A stretch of 8,924 bases of DNA from Methanoregula sp. Its GTDB lineage: Archaea; Halobacteriota; Methanomicrobia; Methanomicrobiales; Methanospirillaceae. The stretch lies in assembly GCA_023228295.1 (NCBI GenBank), contig JALOBP010000109.1, positions 1-8,924 of the forward strand. Direction: 5' to 3'. The notes under the pieces were generated by a model. The model saw nothing but the letters and a program-made list of their open reading frames with translations. It searched no databases and was not told the DNA's origin. Below are positions 1-5,790 of this stretch, piece after piece. A program made the position numbers and the translations under genes. Position 1 is the stretch's first letter; each line of letters starts with the position of its first letter.

Positions 1-150
1 AAACAGGTTCTTGAATACGGTTTCGTATTTACTCCGTTTGCGTTTCATTGGGCAAATGAATTTTGCAAACGGAGTTCAAAATACTCTTCTTCTAAATTTT
101 ACTTCATCCTAAATCTGGAGAAGAACCTTTTTTTATTTCTTTTTGTTGTT
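1..150 (+). other. AT-rich region with nested inverted repeats (possible structured RNA or 3' end of an upstream transcript)
   Basis: No convincing gene lies here. Several perfect inverted repeats are visible: AGGTTCTT (5-12) with AAGAACCT (121-128); AATACG (14-19) with CGTATT (24-29), loop GTTT; ACTCCGTTTGC (31-41) with GCAAACGGAGT (65-75), enclosing TTCATT (44-49) with AATGAA (55-60). Together they could fold as a branched structure closed by the 5-12/121-128 stem, followed directly by a T-run. A competing pairing of TTCTTCT (87-93) with AGAAGAA (119-125) would exclude the closing stem. The arms are seen directly; a stable or functional RNA is inference. The region is much more AT-rich than the genes and may continue beyond the left edge. 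Confidence 0.45.
128..144 (+). terminator. T-rich terminator
   Basis: A run of seven T (128-134) is followed by further T-tracts to 144, directly after the right arm of the 5-12/121-128 inverted repeat. Archaeal RNA polymerase terminates at such oligo-T runs. It probably ends a transcript entering from the left edge. Confidence 0.5.
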
Positions 151-177
151 ATCCGGTAGTATCGGGTGATGAGAATG

Positions 178-185
178 CTTATATC
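178..185 (+). promoter_or_regulatory. Putative TATA box for the DUF2098 gene
   Basis: CTTATATC lies about 28 bases before the ATG at 210. With the usual archaeal TATA-to-start distance, transcription would begin within a few bases of the start codon. No Shine-Dalgarno sequence precedes that ATG, which fits a leaderless or nearly leaderless mRNA. Confidence 0.5.
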
Positions 186-209
186 AGGGAATAGCCCTCA
201 GTCTCTGCT

Positions 210-503
210 ATGTTAGCAGAAGAGATTGCCCTGGGTATGAAGGTCCGGTACCCGAGAACCGGGACTACCGGCAAAATCCTGCGCATCGAACAGGTCAGGG
301 GCGATACATTTGCCGAACTGGACAGCACGAATCTCCTGTATCGTGTCGATCATTTAATCCCGGCCACGGGTTCCGGGAAAACTGCAACAACTCTTGTAGA
401 GGATGCAAAACAGGTTATTGCACGCGAACGCGAATTTGCAGCAGGAAGCCAACTCCAGGAGGCGCTCAAGAATATCGACCAGAGTTGTGAGGGGGGAGGC
501 TGA
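210..503 (+). CDS. DUF2098 family protein
   Basis: A 97-residue soluble protein of unknown function that I recognise as the archaeal DUF2098 family, common in methanogens. The hallmark is an N-terminal small beta domain: GMKVRYPRTGTTGKI at residues 9-23, followed by an ELDST-N-LYRVD segment at 37-47. The rest (62-92) is a charged, probably helical tail ending in a Gly run. The ATG at 210 is chosen because the family usually has only a few residues before the G-M-x-VRYP motif and because a TATA box sits at a leaderless distance. No catalytic residues are recognisable. The stop codon overlaps a further open frame at 500-625, so the protein might be read into a longer product by a -1 slip on the G run at 491-496. 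Family assignment is fairly sure; function is unknown. Confidence 0.82.
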   Translation: MLAEEIALGMKVRYPRTGTTGKILRIEQVRGDTFAELDSTNLLYRVDHLIPATGSGKTATTLVEDAKQVIAREREFAAGSQLQEALKNIDQSCEGGG

Positions 504-625
504 TCACAGAATTTATCGTAGATACCACCGGAAATTATAACAAGGAAAAAAATCCTGAAATTGTGGAGTCTGAAGAAATCACCAAATTTTTTCCGCCGGT
601 ACCCGTCGTTACGGGGTATGTATAA
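500..625 (+). CDS. Putative short protein with non-canonical CTG start, or frameshifted extension of DUF2098
   Basis: Frame 2 stays open from 491 to the TAA at 623-625, giving a 41-residue product if read from CTG at 500. The C-terminal part runs EEITKFFPPVPVVTGYV, and codon choice (ATC, ACC, GTC, CCG) resembles neighbouring genes rather than random spacer. No ATG, GTG or TTG lies in frame near its beginning. The CTG overlaps the previous stop as CTGA, and GAGG at 489-492 lies 7 bases upstream, a good Shine-Dalgarno distance. Alternatives are a -1 frameshift (real or a sequencing error) on the six-G run at 491-496, which would add this tail to the DUF2098 protein, or chance. I do not recognise the family. 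The end overlaps a possible promoter of the next gene. Confidence 0.35.
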   Translation: MITEFIVDTTGNYNKEKNPEIVESEEITKFFPPVPVVTGYV

Positions 626-642
626 GTATGACCGTTATAAAT
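621..642 (+). promoter_or_regulatory. Promoter region of the aIF2-gamma operon (two candidate TATA boxes)
   Basis: TATAAG at 621-626 and TTATAAAT at 635-642 both resemble archaeal TATA boxes. The first would place the transcript start near 648-650, just including the GGGAG at 650-654. The second is the better match and would give a start near 662-666, that is, a leaderless message. The sequence does not decide between them. Confidence 0.5.
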
Positions 643-665
643 AGAGTAAGGGAGTTCGATTTTAT

Positions 666-1904
666 TTGCATGATGTAACAGTTCCCGGTGTGAATATCGG
701 GGTTGTCGGCCATGTCGACCATGGCAAGACAACGCTCGTCAATGCGCTCACCGGGGCATGGACCGACAGGCACAGCGAGGAGGTCAAGCGCGGCATCTCA
801 ATCCGGCTCGGGTATGCTGACGCAACCTTCTACCGGTGTGAAAAATGCGAAGGTACGGAGGCATTCTCAACCAGTGCCGACTGCCCGGTCTGTGGAGGAA
901 AAGGAACCCCGTTCCGTTCAGTATCATTTGTTGATGCCCCAGGGCACGAGACCCTGATGGCAACCATGCTCTCCGGTTCTGCCCTGATGGACGGGGCGAT
1001 GCTGGTCATCGCTGCGAGCGAGAAATGCCCGCAGCCGCAGACCAAAGAGCACCTGATGGCGCTCGAGCTTGTCGGAATCAAGAGGATTGTAATTGTCCAG
1101 AGCAAGATAGACGTGGTCAGCCAGAAAGAGGCCATGGACAATTATCGCGAGATCAAGGCATTTATAAAAGGCACCATTGCAGAAAATGCCCCGATCATCC
1201 CGGTCTCATCCCAGAAAGGGATCAATGTCGGGGCGCTTGTTCAGGCACTGGACCAGATCATTCCGGAACCTGAACGGGATCCTGATGCAGAGCCGGTCAT
1301 GCTGATTGCACGATCGTTTGACATAAACAAGCCCGGGTGCAACTGGAAGGATGTGAAAGGCGGTGTCGTCGGAGGGTCTCTTATTCGGGGCATCCTCCGC
1401 GCAGATGAAAAAATCGAGATCCGCCCGGGAAGACAGACACAGGTCGAGAACAGGATCAAGTGGATCCCCATCATTACAACAGTCACATCGATCAATGCCG
1501 GTTCCAAAGTTGTTGAGGCGGCCACACCCGGTGGCCTCTTAGGGGTCGGCACGAAACTCGATCCCGCCCTGACCAAGAGCGACGCGCTTGCCGGTCAGGT
1601 GCTGGGCCATGAGGGCAAACTGCCCCCGGTCTGGGATAAAATCCGATGCAGTGTCACTCTGATGGAGCGGGTTGTCGGGGCAACGAGTGAACTCGTCATC
1701 GAGCCGCTGAAACACTCCGAACCGCTGATGCTCTCGGTCGGCACTGCGGTGACTGTGGGTGTCGTGACCAACACGAAGAAAGATTACGTTGAAATTGCTC
1801 TGAAGCGGCCCGTATGTGCAGAAGTAGGATCACGGATCGCCATGAGCCGGCAGGTGGGAGCACGCTGGCGGTTAATCGGGATGGGTGTACTGCTGGGCGA
1901 GTGA
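666..1904 (+). CDS. eif2g: Translation initiation factor aIF2 subunit gamma
   Basis: GTPase subunit of the aIF2 heterotrimer, which brings methionylated initiator tRNA to the small ribosomal subunit. Length is 412 residues, normal for the family. The P-loop GHVDHGKT is at 15-22, switch 1 KRGISIRLGYAD at 41-52, a zinc knuckle with C58, C61, C73 and C76, DAPGHE at 90-95, and SSQKG at 181-185. Two beta-barrel domains follow, ending in the typical SRQVGARWRLIG stretch. The guanine-specificity motif reads SKID (146-149) where NKxD is expected, an uncommon substitution. The start is TTG at 666: no ATG or GTG is available in frame after the TAG at 642, and homologues begin about ten residues before VNIGVVGHVDHG. 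GGGAG at 650-654 is 11 bases upstream. The gene heads an operon and overlaps the PIN gene by four bases (GTGA). Confidence 0.97.
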   Translation: MHDVTVPGVNIGVVGHVDHGKTTLVNALTGAWTDRHSEEVKRGISIRLGYADATFYRCEKCEGTEAFSTSADCPVCGGKGTPFRSVSFVDAPGHETLMATMLSGSALMDGAMLVIAASEKCPQPQTKEHLMALELVGIKRIVIVQSKIDVVSQKEAMDNYREIKAFIKGTIAENAPIIPVSSQKGINVGALVQALDQIIPEPERDPDAEPVMLIARSFDINKPGCNWKDVKGGVVGGSLIRGILRADEKIEIRPGRQTQVENRIKWIPIITTVTSINAGSKVVEAATPGGLLGVGTKLDPALTKSDALAGQVLGHEGKLPPVWDKIRCSVTLMERVVGATSELVIEPLKHSEPLMLSVGTAVTVGVVTNTKKDYVEIALKRPVCAEVGSRIAMSRQVGARWRLIGMGVLLGE

Positions 1905-2284
1905 AGGTTCTGCTGGATGCGAACGCACTGATGATGCCATCGCAGTTCCAGGTAGATCTCTTCGATGAACTCCGGATGCTGCTTGGCTCGTTTGAGCCGG
2001 TCGTGCTCTCCGGGGTCATGAACGAACTTGTCGGCCTGTCACGGGCAAAAGGTCGTGACGGGGCTGCAGCCCGCTGGGGTCTATCCCTCGGGGAGAAATG
2101 CACGGTTGTCGACAGCGGGGATCTGGAATCGGCATCCGTGGATGCACAGGTCATCGAGTATGCAGCAAAGAATTCCTGCCTTGTCGTCACGAATGACCGG
2201 CGGGTTCGGGAAGCGCTGTTTGCACGTGGCATTGGCGTAATTTCATTACGGAAACAGAAGAAACTGGAAATATTGCGGAGGTAA
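1901..2284 (+). CDS. PIN-domain protein, putative ribonuclease
   Basis: A 127-residue single PIN domain, a metal-dependent RNase fold seen in Nob1, Fcf1/Utp24 and VapC toxins. The beginning reads VKVLLDANALMMP, and the four acidic active-site positions appear intact: D6, E42, D81 and D99, the last in the VTND motif. The C-terminus GIGVISLRKQKKLE is typical of the archaeal Fcf1-like group encoded beside aIF2-gamma. The start GTG at 1901 overlaps the aIF2-gamma stop as GTGA and places D6 where the family expects it; an earlier in-frame start at 1814 would add 29 residues read from inside aIF2-gamma and is unlikely. The next gene begins two bases after its stop. Operon placement with translation and transcription genes suggests rRNA processing or RNA quality control rather than a toxin, since no antitoxin gene is adjacent. 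The role is inferred. Confidence 0.9.
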   Translation: MKVLLDANALMMPSQFQVDLFDELRMLLGSFEPVVLSGVMNELVGLSRAKGRDGAAARWGLSLGEKCTVVDSGDLESASVDAQVIEYAAKNSCLVVTNDRRVREALFARGIGVISLRKQKKLEILRR

Positions 2285-2286
2285 GT

Positions 2287-2928
2287 ATGTATCACAAATT
2301 ACTGCTTGAGGATAAGGTGCGGGTTCCCCCCCAGCGTCTTGGTGAAAAACTAAAAACGGTCATTCTTGAAGTCCTGCAGGAACAGCTTGAGGGAAGCATT
2401 GACAAAGAGATCGGGATCTTCATCTGCGTGACTAAAGTGCTTGATGTCGGAGAAGGAGAGATCGTACCAGGTGACGGCGGCGTCTACTATGATGTCCGGT
2501 TCGAAGCCATGGTTCTCCGGCTCGCACTGCAGGAAGTGATCGAGGGTATGGTTGTCGAAACCACCAGTTTCGGTGCGTTTATCAGTCTCGGGCCTATCGA
2601 TGCAATGCTGCATGTCAGCCAGATCTCGGACGAATACATCAACTACGATGAGAAGAACGCCCGGCTCATCTGCCAGGAGTCCAAGAGGTATATCGGCGTT
2701 GGCGATGTCGTCCGCGTTCGTGTGGTAACGCTTTCATTAAACGAGCGTGAGCCCCGCGACAGCAAGATTGGACTCACCATGCGCCAGGCCGGTCTCGGTA
2801 CAGCACTCTGGCTCGAGGAAGAGATCGAGAAGGAGAAGGAGAAAGAAGGTCAGGTTTCGGGCGCAGTAAAGGAGAAGGCCCCGGAGAAGGCAAAGAGCAA
2901 GAGGAAGGAGCATGCCTCCGGCGAATAA
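2287..2928 (+). CDS. rpo7: DNA-directed RNA polymerase subunit Rpo7 (RpoE')
   Basis: Archaeal counterpart of eukaryotic Rpb7. With Rpo4 it forms the stalk of RNA polymerase, which helps open DNA and contacts the emerging RNA. The N-terminal half (about 1-80) opens MYHKLLLEDKVRVPP and has the G-D-G-x-Y-x-V-x-F pattern near 62-72. An S1 RNA-binding domain spans about 83-166 (EGMVVETTSFGAFISLGPID, then MLHVSQISDEY). Residues 178-213 form a Lys/Glu-rich tail longer than in many homologues, which usually end around 180-190 residues. GGAGG at 2277-2281 is well placed for the ATG. The end overlaps spt4 by 17 bases, and the Rpo7-Spt4 pairing is conserved in archaea. Confidence 0.96.
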   Translation: MYHKLLLEDKVRVPPQRLGEKLKTVILEVLQEQLEGSIDKEIGIFICVTKVLDVGEGEIVPGDGGVYYDVRFEAMVLRLALQEVIEGMVVETTSFGAFISLGPIDAMLHVSQISDEYINYDEKNARLICQESKRYIGVGDVVRVRVVTLSLNEREPRDSKIGLTMRQAGLGTALWLEEEIEKEKEKEGQVSGAVKEKAPEKAKSKRKEHASGE

Positions 2929-3118
2929 GAAGAAACAGGGAAAGGTCTGCCGCGACTGCCACCGCGTTGTCGACGGTGAGAACTGCGTTATTTGTGGCAC
3001 GACGAACTTAAGCGAAGACTGGTCAGGCTATCTGGTCATCATCGACCCGGAGAATTCCGAGGTCGCAAAACGGATGAATATCAAGCTCCCGGGCCGTTAC
3101 GCATTGAAGGTTCGCTGA
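2912..3118 (+). CDS. spt4: Transcription elongation factor Spt4 (RNA polymerase subunit E'')
   Basis: A 68-residue zinc-ribbon protein that pairs with Spt5 (NusG family) to clamp RNA polymerase and raise processivity. Zinc ligands are C13-R-D-C16 and C25-V-I-C28. Downstream, the segment LSEDWSGYLVIIDPE-NSEVAKRMNI matches the Spt4 beta-alpha core that binds the Spt5 NGN domain. The size is normal for archaeal Spt4. A purine-rich Shine-Dalgarno (GGAAGGAG, about 2902-2909) lies inside the end of rpo7, and the 17-base overlap suggests translational coupling. Older annotations call it RNA polymerase subunit E'', although it is not a core subunit. Confidence 0.94.
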   Translation: MPPANKKKQGKVCRDCHRVVDGENCVICGTTNLSEDWSGYLVIIDPENSEVAKRMNIKLPGRYALKVR

Positions 3119-3613
3119 ATGCTCATCCTTCCCGAAGAGCAGCGTCGGCTCTTCAAGGATCCATTCGGGACATTATATCATTCCATCGATGAGATTCTCC
3201 CCCTCCTGAAGAACAGGGCGGTCTACACTGTAGGGGACGTGGTCAGCCATAATATCAGGAAAAACGGGATCACTCCCGCAGTGGCTGTCATCGATGGTTA
3301 CACCATGCGCTCACCCTGCAGGAATCTGCCGGAGATGACCACAAACTGCATCCGGGTGAAAAACCCGGCAGGTTGCCTGACAGATGAGCTGATGAAAGCA
3401 CTGGAAAACGCTGTTGCTCATTCCCCGGTCACGATCATGGTAGATGGGGAAGAAGATCTTGCGGTCATCCCCATGGTCATTGCAGCACCCCTTGATTCCA
3501 TCGTGCTCTATGGCCAGCCTCACGAAGGAGTTGTCCTCCGCACCGTTACCCGCGACGCCCAACAGACTGCACGTGAATTCCTCAGCCATTTCCGTCATAT
3601 CGCGGATGAGTGA
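3119..3613 (+). CDS. GTP-dependent dephospho-CoA kinase (DUF359 family)
   Basis: Catalyses the last step of coenzyme A synthesis in most archaea, phosphorylating dephospho-CoA on the 3'-OH using GTP. It is unrelated to bacterial CoaE. At 164 residues it has the normal family length. Recognisable blocks are the N-terminal LPEEQRRLFKDPFGTL (4-19), VGDVVS (38-43), VAVIDG (55-60), a VDGEEDLAVIP stretch (108-118) and LYGQPHEGVV (130-139). The Asp/Glu residues in these blocks are the likely metal and nucleotide ligands; I infer this from conservation. ATG at 3119 directly follows the spt4 TGA, and GAAGG at 3106-3110 is 8 bases ahead. The enzyme is often found next to Spt4 in Euryarchaeota, although no shared function is obvious. 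It is the last gene before a strong T-rich terminator. Confidence 0.93.
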   Translation: MLILPEEQRRLFKDPFGTLYHSIDEILPLLKNRAVYTVGDVVSHNIRKNGITPAVAVIDGYTMRSPCRNLPEMTTNCIRVKNPAGCLTDELMKALENAVAHSPVTIMVDGEEDLAVIPMVIAAPLDSIVLYGQPHEGVVLRTVTRDAQQTAREFLSHFRHIADE

Positions 3614-3627
3614 ACGATCCAGTCACC

Positions 3628-3643
3628 TTTTTTTTTCCTTTTT
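3628..3643 (+). terminator. Oligo-T terminator of the aIF2-gamma to DPCK operon
   Basis: A run of nine T (3628-3636), CC, then five T (3639-3643), starting 14 bases after the dephospho-CoA kinase stop codon. There is no strong hairpin before it, as is usual for archaeal termination. A new promoter follows within 40 bases. Confidence 0.7.
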
Positions 3644-3676
3644 CGGGAGATAATTTCACCCATCGAAGGGTCATAG

Positions 3677-3684
3677 TTTAAATA
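3677..3684 (+). promoter_or_regulatory. TATA box of the S24e operon
   Basis: TTTAAATA centred about 33 bases before the S24e ATG at 3714. Transcription would start near 3706-3708, leaving a leader of only a few bases. Confidence 0.65.
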
Positions 3685-3693
3685 AACCGGTTT
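3684..3693. promoter_or_regulatory. Palindrome overlapping the downstream edge of the S24e TATA box (possible operator)
   Basis: AAACCGGTTT is a perfect 10-base palindrome at the 3' edge of the TATA box and upstream of the expected transcript start. A protein bound here would interfere with TBP, TFB or polymerase loading. The palindrome is seen directly; its use as an operator is inference, and a 10-base palindrome can occur by chance. Confidence 0.3.
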
Positions 3694-3713
3694 CCAATAA
3701 TTACAGGATATCG

Positions 3714-4007
3714 ATGGACTTTGAGATCACCAGTGATAAGAGGAATGAACTTTTATCCAGAAGAGAGGTTCAGTTTAACCTCAAATACGAAGGTGCAACC
3801 CCCTCCCGCATGCAGATCGTCGGAAAACTCTGCGCACTCCTGAATGTAAAGGAGCAGCAGATCACCGTTGACACCCTGCACAGCAGCTTTGGCAAGACCG
3901 AACTCACCGGGTCGGCCCGCGTATATGACAGCGAAGAGAGCAGGAACAAGACCGAACGTCCGCACTTAGCAGCGCGCGGACAGCCCAAGAAGAAGGAAGA
4001 GGCATAA
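3714..4007 (+). CDS. rps24e: 30S ribosomal protein S24e
   Basis: Small-subunit ribosomal protein shared by archaea and eukaryotes and absent from bacteria. At 97 residues it matches archaeal S24e. The start MDFEITSDKRNELLSRREV is the classic N-terminus, with R16-R17 in the basic loop. Then come the EGATPSRMQIVGKLCALL helix region (26-43), the ITVDTLHSSFGKTELTGSARVY strands (50-71), and a Lys-rich tail after ERPHL. The ATG at 3714 fits this N-terminus and the promoter position. A purine-rich tract (AGGAAGAGG) at the end of the gene provides the ribosome site for S27ae, whose ATG follows two bases after the stop. The S24e-S27ae-Kae1 order is conserved in many Euryarchaeota. Confidence 0.96.
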   Translation: MDFEITSDKRNELLSRREVQFNLKYEGATPSRMQIVGKLCALLNVKEQQITVDTLHSSFGKTELTGSARVYDSEESRNKTERPHLAARGQPKKKEEA

Positions 4008-4009
4008 CC

Positions 4010-4192
4010 ATGGCAGCAAAGAAGGCAGCAGCCTCGAAAGCAACCAAGAGGGGAGCATACTTCAAGGTCGAGGGTGCAACGGTCACCACCGCGAAGAAAT
4101 ATTGCCCGCGCTGCGGACCCGGGGTCATGATGGCGGACCACAAAGACCGGATCACCTGCGGAAAGTGCGGATATACAGAATTCAGAAAATAA
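4010..4192 (+). CDS. rps27ae: 30S ribosomal protein S27ae
   Basis: Zinc-ribbon protein of the small subunit, homologous to the ribosomal half of the eukaryotic ubiquitin-S27a fusion (no ubiquitin here, as expected for archaea). It has 60 residues with four cysteines: C32-P-R-C35 and C50-G-K-C53, followed by the typical GYTEFRK end. The first 15 residues form an Ala/Lys-rich, probably flexible extension. The gene is co-transcribed with S24e, and the next gene starts six bases after its TAA. Confidence 0.95.
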   Translation: MAAKKAAASKATKRGAYFKVEGATVTTAKKYCPRCGPGVMMADHKDRITCGKCGYTEFRK

Positions 4193-4198
4193 GATCCA

Positions 4199-5782
4199 AT
4201 GCCTGATTTTGGGCAGATACTCGGTATTGAGGGAACAGCATGGAACCTCAGTGCCGCTCTTTTTGATACTGATCTGGTAACGCTTGCTTCCCGCCCGTAC
4301 AGTCCTGCGCAAGGAGGGATTCACCCCCGGGAAGCAGCGCAGCATCATGCATCGGTTATGAGCGAACTTCTCGGTACCGTTCTCAGGGAGCCGGATAAGA
4401 TTACCGGTGTTGCGTTCTCGCAGGGGCCGGGTCTCGGGCCATGCCTCCGGACCGTGGCAACAGCCGCACGTTCCCTTGCGCTGACCCTGAATGTGCCGCT
4501 CGTTGGCGTCAACCACTGCGTTGCCCATGTGGAGATCGGTTGTTTTGCCACCGGCTGCAAAGACCCGATCGTGCTCTACGCGAGCGGGGCAAATACCCAG
4601 GTTATCGGGTATCTCAACGGAAGATACCGGATCTTTGGCGAAACGCTGGATGTCGGGATTGGCAACGCGCTCGACAAGTTTGCCCGGGCAAAGAGCTTCC
4701 CGCATCCCGGTGGCCCGCACATCGAGGCTCAGGCAAAACAAGGCAGCTACATTGAACTGCCTTACACGGTAAAAGGAATGGATCTCGCCTTCTCCGGGCT
4801 CATGTCTGCGGCAAAGGACCACAAGGCACCGCTGCCCGATGTCTGCTACAGCCTTCAGGAGACCGCCTTTGCCATGTGCGTGGAAGTGACCGAGCGGGCC
4901 CTGTCCCTTGCCGGCAAGAACGAGGTGCTGCTTGTAGGAGGTGTCGGGGCAAACCGGCGTCTGCAGGAGATGCTCCGGACCATGTGCGAGGAGCGGGGTG
5001 CGGCATTTTATGTCCCTGAACAAAAATATCTCGGGGATAACGGGGCGATGATCGCGTACACTGGCAAACTGATGCTCGAGAGCGGAGTCTCGCTCCCGAT
5101 TGAGTCCTCGCAGGTGAACCCCCCGTTCCGCTCCGATGAGGTTGAGGTAACGTGGAAGCACGAGACCATCTCCACGGAACAGGCTGCGCATGCCAGCAAC
5201 GGATCACAGCGGCAGGGGGCCGAGGCGATCGTCACATTCAGGGACGGTATTGCGGAGAAGCGCCGGGTATCCAAACGCTACCGCGTTCCGGCCCTTGACA
5301 AGCGGCTGATCACCGAGCGGACACGGGCAGAGGCGCGCCTTATCCATACCGCCCGGAAAGCCGGCGTTCCGACACCGGTTATCCGCGACATAACATCAGA
5401 CACTATCATCATGGAACAGGTTCAGGGGACACTTTTAACCCACGATCTTACCGAAGAAAACCTCATCGAGGCCGGCCGTATGGTCGGGAAACTGCATGCG
5501 GCAGGCATCATGCACGGGGATCTTACAACCAGCAACCTGATCGTGCGGGAAGGCGACCGGAAGTGTGTGCTGATCGACTTCGGGCTTGCACAGGTGACGC
5601 AGGAGATCGAGCAGCGCGGGGTGGACATCCATGTCCTCTACCAGACACTGGAGAGTACCGCACCTGACAATGCCGATGCTCTCAAGGCTGCATTCAATGA
5701 AGGCTATGCCGCGACTTTTCCCGGTGCCGGTGAGGTCATAATCCGCGAGCACGACATTGTGATGAGGGGGAGATATCACTGA
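4199..5782 (+). CDS. Kae1-Bud32 fusion: tRNA N6-threonylcarbamoyltransferase and its partner kinase/ATPase
   Basis: Core of the archaeal KEOPS complex, which transfers threonylcarbamoyl to A37 of ANN-decoding tRNAs (t6A). At 527 residues it carries both modules, a fusion found in many Euryarchaeota. The Kae1 part (about 5-322) has GIEGTAWNLSAA (9-20), metal ligands H106 and H110 in NHCVAHVE, Y127 and D280 in the LGDNGAM stretch, and the GGVGANRRL loop (247-255). A short linker leads to the Bud32 part (about 340-527), an atypical small kinase with HGDLTTSN (439-446), IDFG (459-462) and E378 as the likely helix-C glutamate. The C-terminal MRGRYH is typical of Bud32. ATG at 4199 fits the known N-terminus, although no clear Shine-Dalgarno precedes it. 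Both active sites look intact. Confidence 0.96.
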   Translation: MPDFGQILGIEGTAWNLSAALFDTDLVTLASRPYSPAQGGIHPREAAQHHASVMSELLGTVLREPDKITGVAFSQGPGLGPCLRTVATAARSLALTLNVPLVGVNHCVAHVEIGCFATGCKDPIVLYASGANTQVIGYLNGRYRIFGETLDVGIGNALDKFARAKSFPHPGGPHIEAQAKQGSYIELPYTVKGMDLAFSGLMSAAKDHKAPLPDVCYSLQETAFAMCVEVTERALSLAGKNEVLLVGGVGANRRLQEMLRTMCEERGAAFYVPEQKYLGDNGAMIAYTGKLMLESGVSLPIESSQVNPPFRSDEVEVTWKHETISTEQAAHASNGSQRQGAEAIVTFRDGIAEKRRVSKRYRVPALDKRLITERTRAEARLIHTARKAGVPTPVIRDITSDTIIMEQVQGTLLTHDLTEENLIEAGRMVGKLHAAGIMHGDLTTSNLIVREGDRKCVLIDFGLAQVTQEIEQRGVDIHVLYQTLESTAPDNADALKAAFNEGYAATFPGAGEVIIREHDIVMRGRYH

Positions 5783-5790
5783 AACTCACG

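Noticed and set aside
1..159. Open frame from the left edge to TAG at 157-159, possibly the C-terminus of an upstream gene
   Set aside because: Translation is Phe/Leu/Ser-rich where it crosses T-tracts and inverted-repeat arms, composition is unlike neighbouring genes, and no family is recognisable. It is most likely a chance opening.
166..172. GTGATGA resembling a C box of a C/D-box guide RNA
   Set aside because: No CTGA D box or terminal stem is found at a suitable distance, and the site lies just upstream of the DUF2098 promoter.
363..383. ATGSGKT in the DUF2098 protein resembling a Walker A motif
   Set aside because: The Gly/Ala four residues before GK is Pro, and the motif lies outside a P-loop context in a 97-residue protein.
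3770..5191. 473-residue minus-strand open frame opposite S24e, S27ae and Kae1
   Set aside because: It is a shadow of three certain plus-strand genes: Cys/Arg-rich, with no domain recognised.
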